64,000 bases of DNA from Purpureocillium takamizusanense (lineage: Eukaryota > Ascomycota > Sordariomycetes > Hypocreales > Ophiocordycipitaceae): the NCBI RefSeq assembly GCF_022605165.1, contig NC_063069.1, positions 1,922,001-1,986,000 of the forward strand. Direction: 5' to 3'. The position numbers and the translations under genes are program-made. Under the pieces are notes generated by a model. It was not told where the DNA came from, did no database searches, and saw only the letters and a list, made by a program, of their open reading frames with translations. Of the stretch, positions 1-13,914 are shown one piece after another. Position 1 is the first letter of the stretch. Every line of letters starts with the position of its first letter.

Positions 1-3000
1 CTTAAGAGCTATATATCCCTATTAAAAGTATAAAAGGTAAAAGTCCTTATAGATAGATTACGTTAAAAAGATATAAAGACTACTCTCGTTAAGGAATACT
101 ACTTACTAGACTTTAATTAAATAGAAACTATATATACTTAGCTAAAACGATACCTTATAGTAAAGCTATAGATAAACTAAGATATATTAGACTAGCTAAA
201 GTAATATATATACCTTTAGCGAAAGGTCGAACCTAATATATAAAAGATAAGTAAAGGATAGTCTAGATATATCTTTATAGCTATACCCCCTTATATTTAA
301 GTTAAAATCCTAGAAAAGAAGGGAGCTTTTTTTTTAGATATAATTAAAATCCCTTATAAAGAACTTATTAAGGTAATCGAGGATTATTTAACCCCCTATC
401 TCGATATCGAATTAAGGGAAGCTTCCTATTTTAGGCTAATCTAAAAGGAGCGATAGTTATAAAATTAAATAGTTCCGAAATATATAAACTAAGGAAAATA
501 GTAACTTAAGTCTTTACCGCCCTAAAATATTAATAATATAGAATATATTAAAGGTAAGATAGATAAACTAATATAATAGCTTAAAGTACTTAAGATTAAC
601 CTCGCTCGATAGAATAATTAGTAAATAGAAGATTTTAAACGACTCCTTATAGCGTAAATATAAAAGGGTAAGATAATAGGATAAGAAATTAGTAAAATAG
701 TAGCGTTAATTAAGATATAAAAGGTATAGACTTATACGATTTCCTTTAAGGAAGAAAATAACCTTAACTAATTTATAATAGGGGTAATCTTATAAAGGGA
801 AAGTAAATATAAGCGGCTTTATTAATATTACGCTAGACCTAGCTATATCCTAGCTAGATACTTAAAATATAAATACGATAAGGAAATTAGGTTTACTTAC
901 TTCGATATAAAAGGAAAAGCCTTATAGGTAAGAATAAAAGAAAATAGTTAAATAATCCCCCCCTTACTTATATATTAATATATTAAGCTTAATAGTAAAG
1001 TATATTACCTTATATATTATTAAGTTAAGAGATTTAATAAATACTTTATTAGTCCCTTACTCTTAATAGTCGAAGCTAAGGAATTAAGTATATAAGAGAA
1101 CTAAGAACTACTTCTAAGAGAAAAGGAGTGCCTCGATCTCTTTTTTATAAGGTTAAGGGACGTATAGAGACTTAGGTAAATAGGCTAGACTAATATTACT
1201 TAACGTAGCTAATAGAATAATAAGATATTATCTATTAGGGTTATTATAATTAAGGAAAATTAATAAGATTATTTAATTAAAGCTACCCCGATTAATATTA
1301 ATACTTATAAAAGAAAAAGAGCGCGCCTTAAGGAAAACTAAGATATAAAACTTAAAAGATAGGAGACTTAATAAGACTTAATAAATATAAAGAATATTAC
1401 CTACTTTAAGCCTAGATTCGACCCTAAGAAAGAGATAAAGCGCTTTTATAAAGGTCTCGTCTATAAAATAATTAATAAGAAGCTCGCTATCTCTATAATA
1501 GATCTAGCGAAAAGATTTCCTTAATTTAGAAAGTTAGCCGTAGAAAGGATCTCGAATATAATAGAGGGAATAAAAGAAGTCTAGCGCTTAAGTAATAAAC
1601 CTCTAACTATTAAGAATAATAGAGGTATTACTATTACTAGGCTTTAAGATCTAGAAATAAAAGAGATTTTAGGTAAAGTAAAGGAAAAGCTAAAGGTTAC
1701 GTTCGCTAGCCCTTAATTAAATAATTATAGTATTAATATAGATAAATTACTTATTAAAGAAGATATCTATTTTTACGTCCCTAAAGAAATCCCTTATAAA
1801 AGATATAATACCTTAACTATATAAAGATGCCCTTATAAAAGAGGTAATTAAATAGAAATCTATATCGTTTAAGGGGTAGACCTAAAAGCGATAAACCTAT
1901 TAGGTAAGATACTATATACTAAAGTAGTCCTTATACTAAATAAAATACCTATATATATATAAGACTTACTTAAGATTTAAGTATATATTAAAAAGCTAAC
2001 TAGACTACCTTTCTTTATATTAATAGACTTAAGTATAGAAGGGAACCTTATTACCTAAAAGGAAGTTAAATAGAGAGGACTCTAGATTATGCCTATTTCT
2101 ATAGCTATTAAGTTATATTCGAAAAATATAATTAGAATATATAGGGAGGTATATATACTTATCTATATAGGAGATACTTATAAGCCTATTAAGCTCTATA
2201 TAGCGCTTAATACCGTCTCTATACCCTTAATCCTTAAAATACTATTTATTAAGGCTACTTAAGTTATATTTAATTACGCTATTAAGATAAGGGACCTTTA
2301 TCTTAAATATAAGATAGGGAGGATTTAAGTTATTACTCTAATAGCTAAAGCTATTAAATAGGAATATAATAGCTATATAGAATTAATATAAATAAATAAT
2401 ATTAGATTTACTATTATTAAAGTAGAGAGCCTAAATGCTTAAGATCTTAACTCTTATAACGATTAAATACCAATAGGTAGTACTAGCGATAAAGGATCCT
2501 AGGATAATAATATCGCCTCTATAACGAAATTAGATATAAAAGGGAGCTAAGAAGATACCCTTTATAATAATTAAATAACCCTAAAAGATAAAACCCTAAT
2601 TCCGCTCGACTTAAAGACCTTAATTACTATCCTTGACTTACTTTAAGCTAAGATAAAGGCATAGCTAGTAGAAGCCTATAGAGCATTCGAGAATAAAGCT
2701 ATACGATTAGAATAAACGCTCTTAAAGCTCACCGTTTATACCTTATATAAATATAAGGGGATTAAAACTTACTTAAGAGATAATATACCTTCCGATAGGA
2801 CTATCCTAGAAGGTAACCCCTATTAGAAATAAAAGATATAGGATAAAGTTAAGGGGGTAGCTTTAACTAAAGGAAAATATATTAGCTATATTATTAAAAA
2901 GTTCTCTAATATCGAGCGAGGAAGTAAGCTTACCCCTAAAAGGCTATAGGGGGTTACGGTATAAATAAAAGGATTCTTCTCTTTAAAAGAAAAGAGTATA

Positions 3001-3299
3001 CTTAAAGAAATCCTTTATAACCGTAAAAAAGCCCTTACGTAAGACTTTAAAGACTATAGGAAGCTAGATTAAATAATAGCCCCCTTATAAAAGATTAAAA
3101 TAGTTAAGTATATTATATAGAGGGCGGGTACTATTTTAATCCTAAAAGGACTAAAAGAGAAAGTTATCGATCTCTTATATATAAAGATCGAGAAAGGGAT
3201 ATTAGAAAAATCGTATACCTTATATAGGAACCTATTCTTCCTTATAGTTAAGAAAGATAGAGGCTTATACCTTATTAATTTAGTAATAAAGGTAAATAA

Positions 3300-5810
3300 A
3301 GTTATAATCTAAAATATATTTATCCCTTTAAGTATAGACGAATTTAATAATGACTTTTTAATATATAAAATCCTTTTATTACTTAACTTCTTCTTTAGAT
3401 ATAATTAAATATTACTTAATCTAATAAGTTAAGACTTAATAACTTTCGTAATATTAATAGGGCTACTTTAAATATATACCCTCCCTTAAGGGGTAATAAA
3501 CTTAATAGCCTAATTTATAAGGCTTATTTATTAAATCCTCTTTAATTTAATCCTAACTATCTATTAGCCTTTCCTCGATAATATTACTATCTAAGGACTT
3601 AATATAGACTATAAATAAGAGGAAGTACTCCTTAATATCTATCGGTTTATATATAAATACCTTATTAATATTAATAAGGTCCTACTTAATATAAAGCTTT
3701 CTAAATATACGATCTTAGTAATAAAGTTAAAGTTTTACTAGCGAACGACTAAGATTATAGGCTATATATATAGGATAAATAGAAGATTACCTATCGAAGC
3801 TATAGTTACGAAGATAAATAAATAGGAATCTTACGTAAATATTAGCGAAGTTCGATCCTTTTATAAGCTTATAGGGTACTATAGGTAATAGATTAAATAG
3901 TTCGTATAGATCGCTATATTATTAATAATATTACTAAGGAAGAATATAGTATAGATTTAAGGCCTAAAGTAATAAGCTTTAATATCCCGATTAAAAAAGG
4001 CTATTATAATATTACTAATTTTAGTCCGATTAGATCTAGGAGAAGGCTATAGAGAGATTATTATAATATATAATATAAGCCTTTTAGGTTAGGGAGTTAC
4101 GCTAATATAAATAGTTAATAGAAAATAATACCCTATTTATTATAAAAGCGAGATATAGATAAAAGCTAAATAGGGATATAATACTATAAAGAGGGAATAT
4201 AAAGTAGTCCTTTATGCTTTATAGCGGCTTAAAGGGATTATTTATAAAGTCTATTTTACTCTTAAGATAGATATAAGAATATTTATTAATTAACTTAATA
4301 ATATACTTAAGGATATATTAAGTACGATAGTTATAAGATAGGTTAGCTATATCTTCCTCTTTAACTTTACTATATAATATATCCTTAGTATAAGGAATAG
4401 TATCGCTAACGCCCTTTCCTATATACTTTATATCCCCTTAGATATAATAGATAAAAGGTATAAGGGAGATATAAAGGAATTCGTCGACCTTTACCTTAAC
4501 CTAATTATAGAGGCTAAGACGATAACCTATTATTCCCTTAATTACTAATAAATCTTTAAATACCTTTTTACGCTATAGAGACTAATTAATTTACTTTAAG
4601 TTAAGTTTCGGATACTTTAATAAAAGGTAATTCGGTTCTTTATCGATAAGGACCGACTTTACTTATGCCTTAGTAAGATAACTTAAGGACCCGCGCTAAT
4701 TATAGATAATAAAGAATAGCGTAAGTAAATTATATCTTAGTATTATAAATAGTATAGTTATAAAGGGAGAAATATTACTTTTTATTTAATCTAGGATAGA
4801 TATTAGTAATTAAAACTATAGAAAGATATATTAGAAGTAATTTAGTATTATATTAAATACTAAAAATTCTCCTTTTAGCGACTAAAGGAAATAATAATCT
4901 CGATTACGCTTAGGTACTTAATATTAAAGGTATATTTCGATTATTAATATATACCGGAAGATAAAGGTTATAAGTATCTCTTAGAAGCTTAATACGATTT
5001 AATAAGATAGATCGAGGCCTATCTAATATATATAATTAATATAGCTATAATAAGCTAATTCGCCCTATTTATATTTTACTAATATAGCTATATTATAAAT
5101 ATAGTAATCGATAGGAGACTAGAAATATATACTTAATTTTATAACTTCTTAAAAGGGTTAGGATTAAATATAATCCTTATCTCTATATATAATCTATAGG
5201 TAAATAATATAGTCGAAGGGGGGTATTAAACCCTTACTTAAGGCCTTAAGAAAATAGTATACTCGATTAAGGGATAGTAAATTAAGTACCTTAATTAAAT
5301 ACTCTTAGTAAAAAGAACGGCTATTTAATATACTTATAGAATATTAGCCTTTTACCTTATTTATAGATAGGAACCGATCTTACCCCTAAAGGTCGATATC
5401 CTAATATAGCGATTAATTAACTAAAACGATATAACGACTATTAAGGACCTCTTAGCTATAAAAATACGTCTATTCGTTCGGAAAGCTAAAGATATAGCTA
5501 TTATATAGGTAAAAATTATAGAATACCGACGAAAGCTAGCCGACCGAATAGATAATAAAAATAAGTATTGCCTCTAAATAATAGATATAGAACTATAAAT
5601 AAGGGACCTAGTCCTATTATATAATATCTATTAATTAAATAATCTATTTAGGAATATAAAGTTTTAGCTTAAATAATAAAGACTATTCTAAATAGTCTCT
5701 TAAGTATTTATTACGTAAGCTTATATAATATATATAATAGATAATATTTAGCTTTCCTATATTATTTTAAGAGACTAACTTAAATACTTCTATTAAGATA
5801 ATAGCAAATA
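3300..5810 (+). pseudogene. Ty3/gypsy-type pol relic (RT, RNase H, integrase)
   Basis: One plus-strand frame can be followed for about 2.5 kb with no frameshift; only TAA and TAG interrupt it, as expected from CAA, CAG and TGG after RIP. In order it shows a reverse transcriptase palm with the catalytic motif at about 3568-3582 (reads PFLDN, where the family has FLDD), the thumb region to about 3900, an RNase H-like stretch at about 3976-4440, an integrase-like stretch whose end at about 5200-5240 reads VNNIVEGGY (family: ANGVVERGH), and a C-terminal tail with DLVLLYN at 5605-5625. The order RT, RNase H, integrase marks Ty3/gypsy. Gag and protease probably lie in 500-3300 but I could not fix their limits. 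It cannot encode a working protein. Confidence 0.82.
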
Positions 5811-6000
5811 GTAAGTATCTTTAATAAATAATTAATTACTCTACGATAAAATATAATAAGCTTACTTAATAATAACTATTATTACTCCTTTTAGCTTAAA
5901 TAAACTTAATTAAATAATCGACTTAGCTTTATAACCTATAATTAGAGGCCCTATCTTTATACCCCCCCCTTACTTTAAAGTCTAGCTATTTAAGCCTTCT
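5595..6000 (+). repeat. Direct repeat copy A (3' end of pol)
   Basis: This copy aligns with 6790-7192 at a steady offset of 1,191-1,192 bases. It covers the DLVLLYN tail of pol and the bases after it. Differences from copy B are mostly C/T and G/A; for example ATTAATTA-like runs here stand where copy B has CGATCG. This copy is the more heavily mutated of the two and is in frame with the pol relic upstream. Confidence 0.7.
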
Positions 6001-6399
6001 ATATAGGTAAAGGAAAGCTCCCTTAACTTTACCTCCCCCTCGTAAAACTTACGTTAAGCTATAGGCAAGATCGATTAATTATCGTCGCTATAGTTAAGGA
6101 GGGGTAGTTAAGGTATATAAAGATAAAAGAAATAAAGACGAGAAGAGGAAAGTATACCGAAATAGGTACTTTAGTAAAATAAAAGCTAAAACGCTAAAAA
6201 AAGGATATATCGGCGGGAACTATTTAATCGATCTTTTAACTATATATCCTAAACGCTACTTAGTATACTTTATCTAATATAGACCTTTATATACTCGATA
6301 GGGAAGAAGTAATTATAGCTAGGCTTATAGCTAATATAGCTAAGCCTAGTATTAAATCGGTTAAGGTAATATTATAGGGGGATATATATTACTATAAAG

Positions 6400-6735
6400 G
6401 GGATCTATATATTAGCTAGCGGCTATTATAAAGATATCGCTAACTTAAAGATATAGGCCTTTATATACTCGATAGGGAAGGGGAATCTATATATTAACTA
6501 GTAGCTATTATAAAGATATCGTTAACTAAAAGATATAGGCCTTTATATACTTAATAGGAAAGGGGATTTATATATTAGCTAGCGGCTATTATAAAAGCAT
6601 TATTAACTTAAAGGTATAGGCCTTTATATACTCGGTAAGGAAGGGGATCTATATATTAGCTAGCGGCTATTATAAAGGCGTTATTAACTTAAAGATATAG
6701 GCCTTTATATACTTAATAGGGAAGAAGTAATTATA
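6400..6735. repeat. 81-bp tandem repeat array
   Basis: A unit containing AGGCCTTTATATACT, followed by GGGGATCTATATATTAGC and GGCTATTATAAAG, recurs at 6455, 6537, 6618 and 6699 (spacing 82, 81, 81). A partial unit precedes it, and a related copy of the CCTTTATATACTCGATAGGGAAG segment lies at about 6282. The array is bracketed by the same motif, GAAGAAGTAATTATAGC, at about 6303 and 6722. All units carry RIP-type transitions. The array sits between the two pol 3'-end copies, so it probably belongs to the noncoding 3' part of the retroelement. Confidence 0.75.
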
Positions 6736-6789
6736 GCCGGGCTTATAGCTAGCGTAACTATAATAACGATTAACTATATAGAGCTATAT

Positions 6790-7192
6790 ATAAGAGACTT
6801 AGTCCTATTATATAATATCTAACGATCGAATAATCTATTTAAGAATATAAAAATTCTAGCTTTAATAATAGGGATTATTTCGAATCGTCTTAAGAATGCT
6901 TACTTCCTAAGCCTATACGATCTATATAATAGATAGTATCTATCTCTTGCGGACGGTTCTTAGGGATTAATTTAAATACTTCTATTAGGACGATAATAAA
7001 TAGTAGATATCTTTAATAGATAACTAGCTACTTTAAGATAAAGTAAAATATAGCTACTTAATAGGAGCTATAATAAGCCTCGCCGACTTAAACGGGCTAG
7101 ATTAAATAATTATACCTATATAATAACCTTTAATTAAGGGCTTAGTCTTAATATTACTCGCTCGGTTTAAAGTCTAGCTACCTAAACCCTCT
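6790..7192 (+). repeat. Direct repeat copy B (second pol 3' end)
   Basis: Second copy of the pol C-terminal coding end. DLVLLYN is readable from 6796, followed by a continuous frame with few stops. It keeps more CpG and fewer transitions than copy A. The sequences following the two copies (after 6000 and after 7192) do not resemble each other. Either a fragment of a second related element lies here, or the 3' end was duplicated with the tandem array between the copies. Confidence 0.65.
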
Positions 7193-9879
7193 CTCTAAAT
7201 AAAGGATAAGAAAGCTAAATAGGAAGATAAGCCTAGGGGACTAATTAATTAGACCCTTAGCTATATACTTACGTATCTTTAAGAGGAATAGATAAAGCGT
7301 TAAAGAACTAAACCTCTATTATATAAAATACCTTAAAATATAAAATTTCGAATATAACTTAAGATCGAAAGACTTAAAAAACCTAAGCTAAAACTAAAAT
7401 TACCGAATAATAGGCTAAGAATTCGGATATATAATATTAAATATAGCGCTAAAAGTACGTATAATATATTATATACTAGCCTATTATAGGGGGTATATTA
7501 CGACCTTAAGGTAAATAAGCTATTAGCTAGGCTAAATAGATATACTTAAGGTATACTTAAGAGAGGATAAGTTAAAAATAATTAAGCGAATTAAGTTAAA
7601 GTATAAATAAAACGAGAATAAGTAAAGACTAGCTAAAAATATATACCTTACTTTACCCCTTAGCGTAAAGAGGTCGCTATATAAGAATAACTTATTATAT
7701 AATACCTATATAACTAAATAAGTATAAGAAATAAGTTCTAAATAGCCTAATTAATTAATTATACCTATAGGCCTAAAATAAAAGTTTTAAAATACGCCTA
7801 AAAGTCCTATAAAGGAAGCTAAGTATAGCGTTTAGCTAGCTAAAGAGAAGAGTCTAAAAAAGGAAATAATAACCCTAGGAGTATAATATAGCCTATAACT
7901 ATTTAATTAAAGGCAACCTATATTAAACTTAATCCCTTTAACTTAAAGAGACCCCCCCCTATATCGACTCTTATTACTTAAAATTACCCTTTTTCCTACC
8001 CTTTAAGTAACTTACGTAAACTTCCTCTATATAGGAATCGCGAAGCTTAGGGATAGGATAAGGAAAATCGCTAAATAGATAAAGAGACTAAGAACGTCCT
8101 AAAGGATTAACCTTATAAATAGGATAATCCTTTAAATTAGCTATTGCCTTTAACGCTAAACTTATTAAAACTAAATATAGATACTTTAATATAAGATAAG
8201 GAAGAAACTTAAGGTACTTATATTACTTATAAGCCTTAGCTTAACTATATTAAATATAATTAATATAAGCCCTAGTTATATTAATTAAGAAATCCCTTAA
8301 CAATATATACTTATAAAATAGGAATATAATATATTTATTATTAATAAAGTAAGACTACTATAATATTATTAAATAATAGGAATATATAATTAAGTTTATA
8401 TATCCTTTAAACGAAATAAAAAGAGCTTTTATATATTTAAGACGCTAGATTAAGGAATTAAAGAACTACCCTTAAGGGTAGGCATAATTAGCGGGAATAT
8501 AGACCTAATATAAGGTTCCTATTAATAAGTTAGTATAAAAAGCGGCTTCCCTATCTAATAAACGAGTAGTTTAAGCTAAAACCTAAGAAATACTATTTAA
8601 ATAGATTAACTTTAAAAGGATACTATCGATCTATAGAGGAGGTAAAGGGCAGAAAGTAATCTCTTTATATATAGGAACGCTATATCGATTACTTATATTA
8701 GCACTATTTAAGTTTTAAACCTTAAGGTAGCTATATACCTTTCTTTATTAGCGCTCAATTAAATAGATAAGGGAGGTAAAGGACTTACTTAATAATTAGC
8801 TATAATATTATTAATCGAGACGATATTAATATAATTACGTTAAGACGAATTAATTATATAAGTAAACTCTACTTCGTTAGGTAGACTAATATAGTATAGG
8901 GAGCGTAGGTTTAATAACTTAAACCGCGGGAGATTTATAATAAGAGCTTACTTAACTATCTTCGAAGATAAGGAAAATAAGGTAATAAAGGAAGGAAAGG
9001 AATTACGAAAGCTAGAAACGGTAAAGGGTAAGGGCTTTTATATTATATACCGTAAGATAGGATAAAGTAAGAATATAATATATAAAAGCGAGTATTTATA
9101 CTACCTCTATTAACTTGCCTTTTTCTCTCCCTTTTAATATATATTACTTTAAAGATTTCTAATATATTAAGTATATTAAAGCTATATAACCTAAAAAGAT
9201 TATTTAATTAATCTATAAGTATAAAGAATAGCCTATATATTAGGTCGTTTATATACTAAAAGGAAAGAACGGAAGTAATATATAAACTAAGGTCGCGGGA
9301 CGCTATATAAATAAAGCTTATAGTATAGAAAGAAAGGAATAAAGATAGTAAGAAAAGTCTCGCCGAAAGAGGACTAAGTTAGTAGCTAACGATAAAAAGG
9401 ACTACCTTAATCTCTCCCCCTTTCTCTCTCTTTTATAATTAGACCCTCTACCCTCTATATAAGCTAATAAACTAATTTAATAATATTAAATTAATAAGAA
9501 AGCTTACGGGCCTTTTATAAAGAGACCTACTTAAGGAAGATCCTTTTAGGTATTAAGGGAGAAGTTAAAATAAAAGGGAAAACTATAATAGATAGGTTCT
9601 TTACTACTTTAAAAGAAGCTATTATAAACCTTAATCTAAGGGAGCTATATAAGCGCTAAGTACCTATATTCTACCTTAAAAAGGACTAGTTAAAGGTAGA
9701 TATAATAGCTAAATATATTATTAATATACTAATATCTATTAGCTTTTATTAATTTAAAGATATCCTCTTAATAGAAGATATAGCGGCTATTAGGTTTAAG
9801 TAAATAGATTATATTATTAACTTAAATAGGCTATTAGCGGGGATATATAAAAAGGAATAAGTTATTAATTTCTAACTTT

Positions 9880-11560
9880 ACGAGGCCCTATAGATAGCTA
9901 CGCGAGAGATTAAATACTTTATAGCCTATTATAGCTTCTCTATTAGAGTTATTATTATTAATAGCGACTATAGTTAAGTAAAGCCTAACCTAGATAACTA
10001 AATACGCCTATAATACCTCTACCCTATTAATACGATATTTATATATACTTTATATAGAACCTATCTTAATTAAATATATAAGTATTAATATAAGCGGAGA
10101 TTTTATATAAGGTTTATTAACTTTACGGAGGAAAAGAACTATATAGTTATTAGGCTATATTAAATAAGCTATATCTAAGACTAGAAATATAGATAGCTTA
10201 TAATATACGATATACTTACCTATAAGCGCCTAAAGTATATTTATATAATTATTAACTACTAGCGTTAATTCCTCGCGGAAGTAAGCTATATATATAACTT
10301 CCGATTTCTCGCGCCCTTAATTACTAAATAATAGGAGGGATAGGAGTATAGTTACTTAACGCTTTTATATTTCGTATTTTACCTAAAGGGATAAATCGGC
10401 TTTATATTAAACGAGTATAAGGAGCTACTATAAGTCCTAGCTAATATCTCTCGGGCCCCTTAAGGACTATTAGCTTATATACCGTTTTTTTACGAGGATA
10501 CCTATTTTAAGGACTAGGCCGTTATCTAATAATTAAATAATTTATATAAGACCGTACTTAATTTATCGCTCTTAATCCTTATAGTAATAATTATAAACGA
10601 ATTAGGAATTTAATACTCCAATTATTATATATACTTAATAATACTAGGCTAAGGGACCTTTTAGGACTTTATTAAGGCCGCTATCGACGGCTATAAGCTA
10701 AGGCCCGACGATATCGAGTTTAGCTTTTAAACCTTTACCGATCTTAGCGGCATTAAGTACTTTACTTACCTCCCTAAGATAAAAAGGGACTTTTTTAACT
10801 ATTATAATATCGAAATTAGAGAATTAAAGAGCGTAATAAAGTACGGTCCTATCTACGATATATACGCCCGGCCTATACTATCTAGGGAGGATATCCCTAT
10901 ACTACTCGCAACTATTTAGGTAGCTTAAGATATTTAGCCCTTAGCGGCCCTTATTTCGGGAATATAGACCCTATATAAGTTAGAGCTAGGAGTAAAGAGA
11001 GATATTAATAAAATCGGGGGAACTATCGCGACTAGGGCCTTATAAGTATTAAAGCTAGCTATAAAGGCACCCTTTACGATTCTAACGCCCCTATTTCTTA
11101 CGCTACCCCTTTAAAGACTAGCTTCGGCCTAGGGATAGTAACTATAAGGTAGTAAAATAGGAAATACCCCCTTAGCTAAGGTAACTCTATCTAAAAAGTA
11201 GTAAAAAGATAACTATACGTTAAGTATAAAAGTAAAAGGAATAGGGTTATTACGGTAAAGTAATAGACTCGTAAATAAGATTATTATAGTATTGCCGCTT
11301 AAAACCTAAATAGCTATAAAGCTACTAGCTTAAGACTAATAGACTACCCCGCTTAAGTAAAGCAATAAGCTTATTACTAAGGAAATAATTTAATAACGCC
11401 TACTTATAGCCCCCTAAATATAACTTAAGTTATTAGCTAAAGATATACTAAAGGCTATAATAAAGGGTATCCTTAAGCCCTTTAAAAGGCGATTAAATAC
11501 TTCGACCCTACCTTAAAGGCATTACCTATAAGTAAGAACGAGGAAGACTAATAGCGAATA
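9880..11560 (+). pseudogene. Unidentified RIP-degraded coding relic
   Basis: Read on the plus strand, long stretches stay in one frame with only TAA/TAG interruptions; the clearest is about 10,710-11,050. The residue mix (acidic, basic and aromatic residues spread evenly) looks like former protein-coding DNA rather than random AT-rich sequence. I could not assign a family: I saw no reverse transcriptase, integrase or transposase motif. It may be a second mobile element or a host gene caught in the RIP block. The limits are approximate. Confidence 0.35.
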
Positions 11561-12837
11561 AATTTAAAATAAATAAATAATTAATATACGATATATATTT
11601 AATATAATAGACCTTATATATCTTAGGTAAATAAGCTAGATAGTTAATACTAAAGTATAAGCTATTATAATAATAATACTTAATATATTTCTATAGGTAG
11701 CGGATAAGTTCGAGACCGTATTATATATGCCGACGAGCTAGACCTACCTTTCCTTATTACCTCTAGGGGTAATTAATAGAAACTTCTAGCCTATAGCTAA
11801 GTAATTAATTAGATCCTATACTATAGAAGGACCTTAAACTAGACGTAAAGGAGCGTTAAGAAGGACCCTTACGTAAGGTATATTATTAAGTAATGCCGCT
11901 AAGACTTTATAAGTAAGGAGGGAGTTAAATAAGCTTTAGATTAATATAGTAGATAATAGGGTACTTATAAAGAGACGGCGATAAAGGTAGCCCTAATATT
12001 ATAGCTCCTTCTTAAGGTAAGGGTATCTACCGCTAGGGAGGAGTATATTAGTAAGAGGAGGCATAAGAAATAAAAGACGGCTTAAGGAAGATAAATAAAA
12101 ACGGCTAAAGGAATAGCTAAAGGTAAAAGGGAGCTATAAGGGTAAGACTATAAAGATAACTATAAAGGAAGGAAGCCTTCTTAATTAAAGAGGATTTATT
12201 ACGCCTCTTTAATTATAGCCGATAATACTTACTCTTTTGCCCTATTTTTATACTTTAAATATAAGTATACTTTATTAATATAAGTATCTTACGCCGTTAT
12301 AGATTACTATATAGTTTTATATACTATCGTAAATATAGATATTTAATACTTAAGACTATTTAATTAAAGCTTAATAGCCTTTTTACTATATTAATATATT
12401 AATATATAGGAGTCTTTATATTATAACGCGCTAAGTAAGGATAGGAAGAGTACGAAGGGAACGCGCTTTATAGTTTAATATCTTTCTCGCCTTAATATAG
12501 TATATATAACTATTTCTATATAGACTAGCTATAATATATAAATAATGACTTTATATTTAATTAGGCTATTTTAAATAGTTAGCTTATATTAATATAAATA
12601 AGCGATAATATATTTTATAAGGTAGAAAAGATCTCTATAGTCTATTAAAAGCCCTATAGCTAAGGAGCTAAGGAAGAAGCCTTAATTAAATAGAGTAGAT
12701 ATCTTAAGCTAATATAAAAGTTATTTAAGGAAGTAAGGTATATTAAGGTATATAAACGTTTTATAAGATAAGTTAGTAAAGAGCGTTAAAAAAAAACGTC
12801 GATATTAACTTTACCCCCCCTAAGAGGGAGGGGCTAC

Positions 12838-12965
12838 CCTATAGGGCGTAATTACTCTTCCTTTTCGTCTTTTTCTTTATCCTCTTTATCTTCCTCCTCC
12901 TCCTCCTCCTCGGCGGTAATAATAATAATAGCAGTAGTAAGGGGAGCTTTAATAAAGGTAACGAT
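12838..12965 (-). pseudogene. Acidic protein tail relic
   Basis: On the minus strand a GAG/GAA/GAT/AAA-rich run encodes a Glu/Lys/Asp-rich tail of about 20 residues ending in a stop near 12,855. It is preceded in the same frame by hydrophobic and Thr codons. Such acidic C-termini occur in many proteins, so no function follows. It shows that minus-strand coding DNA also lies inside the mutated block. Confidence 0.3.
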
Positions 12966-13914
12966 AGCGGTCTTAACTACTATAAAGTAGTCCTTAAAGG
13001 CACCTACCTTAATAAATAGCTAGGTATTATTGCCTAAGGTAGTAGCTAAGGTAGTAAGGGTAAGGGCGGGGGCGGGGGCATTAAGGTTATTAGCGCTACC
13101 TCTATATAAGGGTTAATAGCTATATTATTAGTATTATATAGGGATAAAGGGAGGGGACTTACTTAAGTATAAGGCCTATATACTTTAATTCCTAAAGGTA
13201 TTAAGTCGCTATAAAAATAGCGTTTAATACTTTCTTTACCTTAGCCTTTACTTTCTTAATAATAGCAATAATAATAATAGTAATATTAATAATAGCGAAA
13301 GGGGCAATAATAATAATAATAATAGTAATAATAGCGGTATTAATAATAGAGATTTAGCTATATAAAGTAATAAAGAGGGCTAGACCTAATTAATAATACG
13401 CGCGGTTAGCTATATAATAGCTATAATAGTTACTTTACGATTAATTAGCGCGGGCTATATAGTCGGCCTCTAGCCTAGCGTAATATATATAAGGGTAAGA
13501 GCGGAGCTCTTTAATAAAAGTATTAAGTCTTACTCTCTTTTATCTTAAGTTAGTAATACCTATATAAAGAGAGATAGGTATATTTATAAAGGGCAATATT
13601 AAGGGCGGTAATAAGTAGCTATAATAAGTGCCCTAAAGGGTAGCGATAAGGTAAGCGGTAAGGGGGGGGGAGGCTAAGATAGTAACGATAGCGGCTTAAA
13701 GCATAATAAAGGGGCTAGGTATAGCTACTATAAGGTAGGGGGGGCGATAGACCTATAATAATAATAGCGATAGCGATAGTAATAAAGGCTTTAAGAGCCT
13801 AGCCTATAAAGACTCTAACGATATCTATCCTAAATATTAGCTTAAATTAATACGCCTTTATGCTTTATAGAGTAGGGTATAATAATAAGGGAAGAGGGGG
13901 TAAGGACTTACCGT

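Noticed and set aside
5595..7192. The direct repeat pair as the two LTRs of one element
   Set aside because: Both copies read as the C-terminal coding end of pol (DLVLLYN), so they are not LTRs of an intact element; true LTRs were not found.
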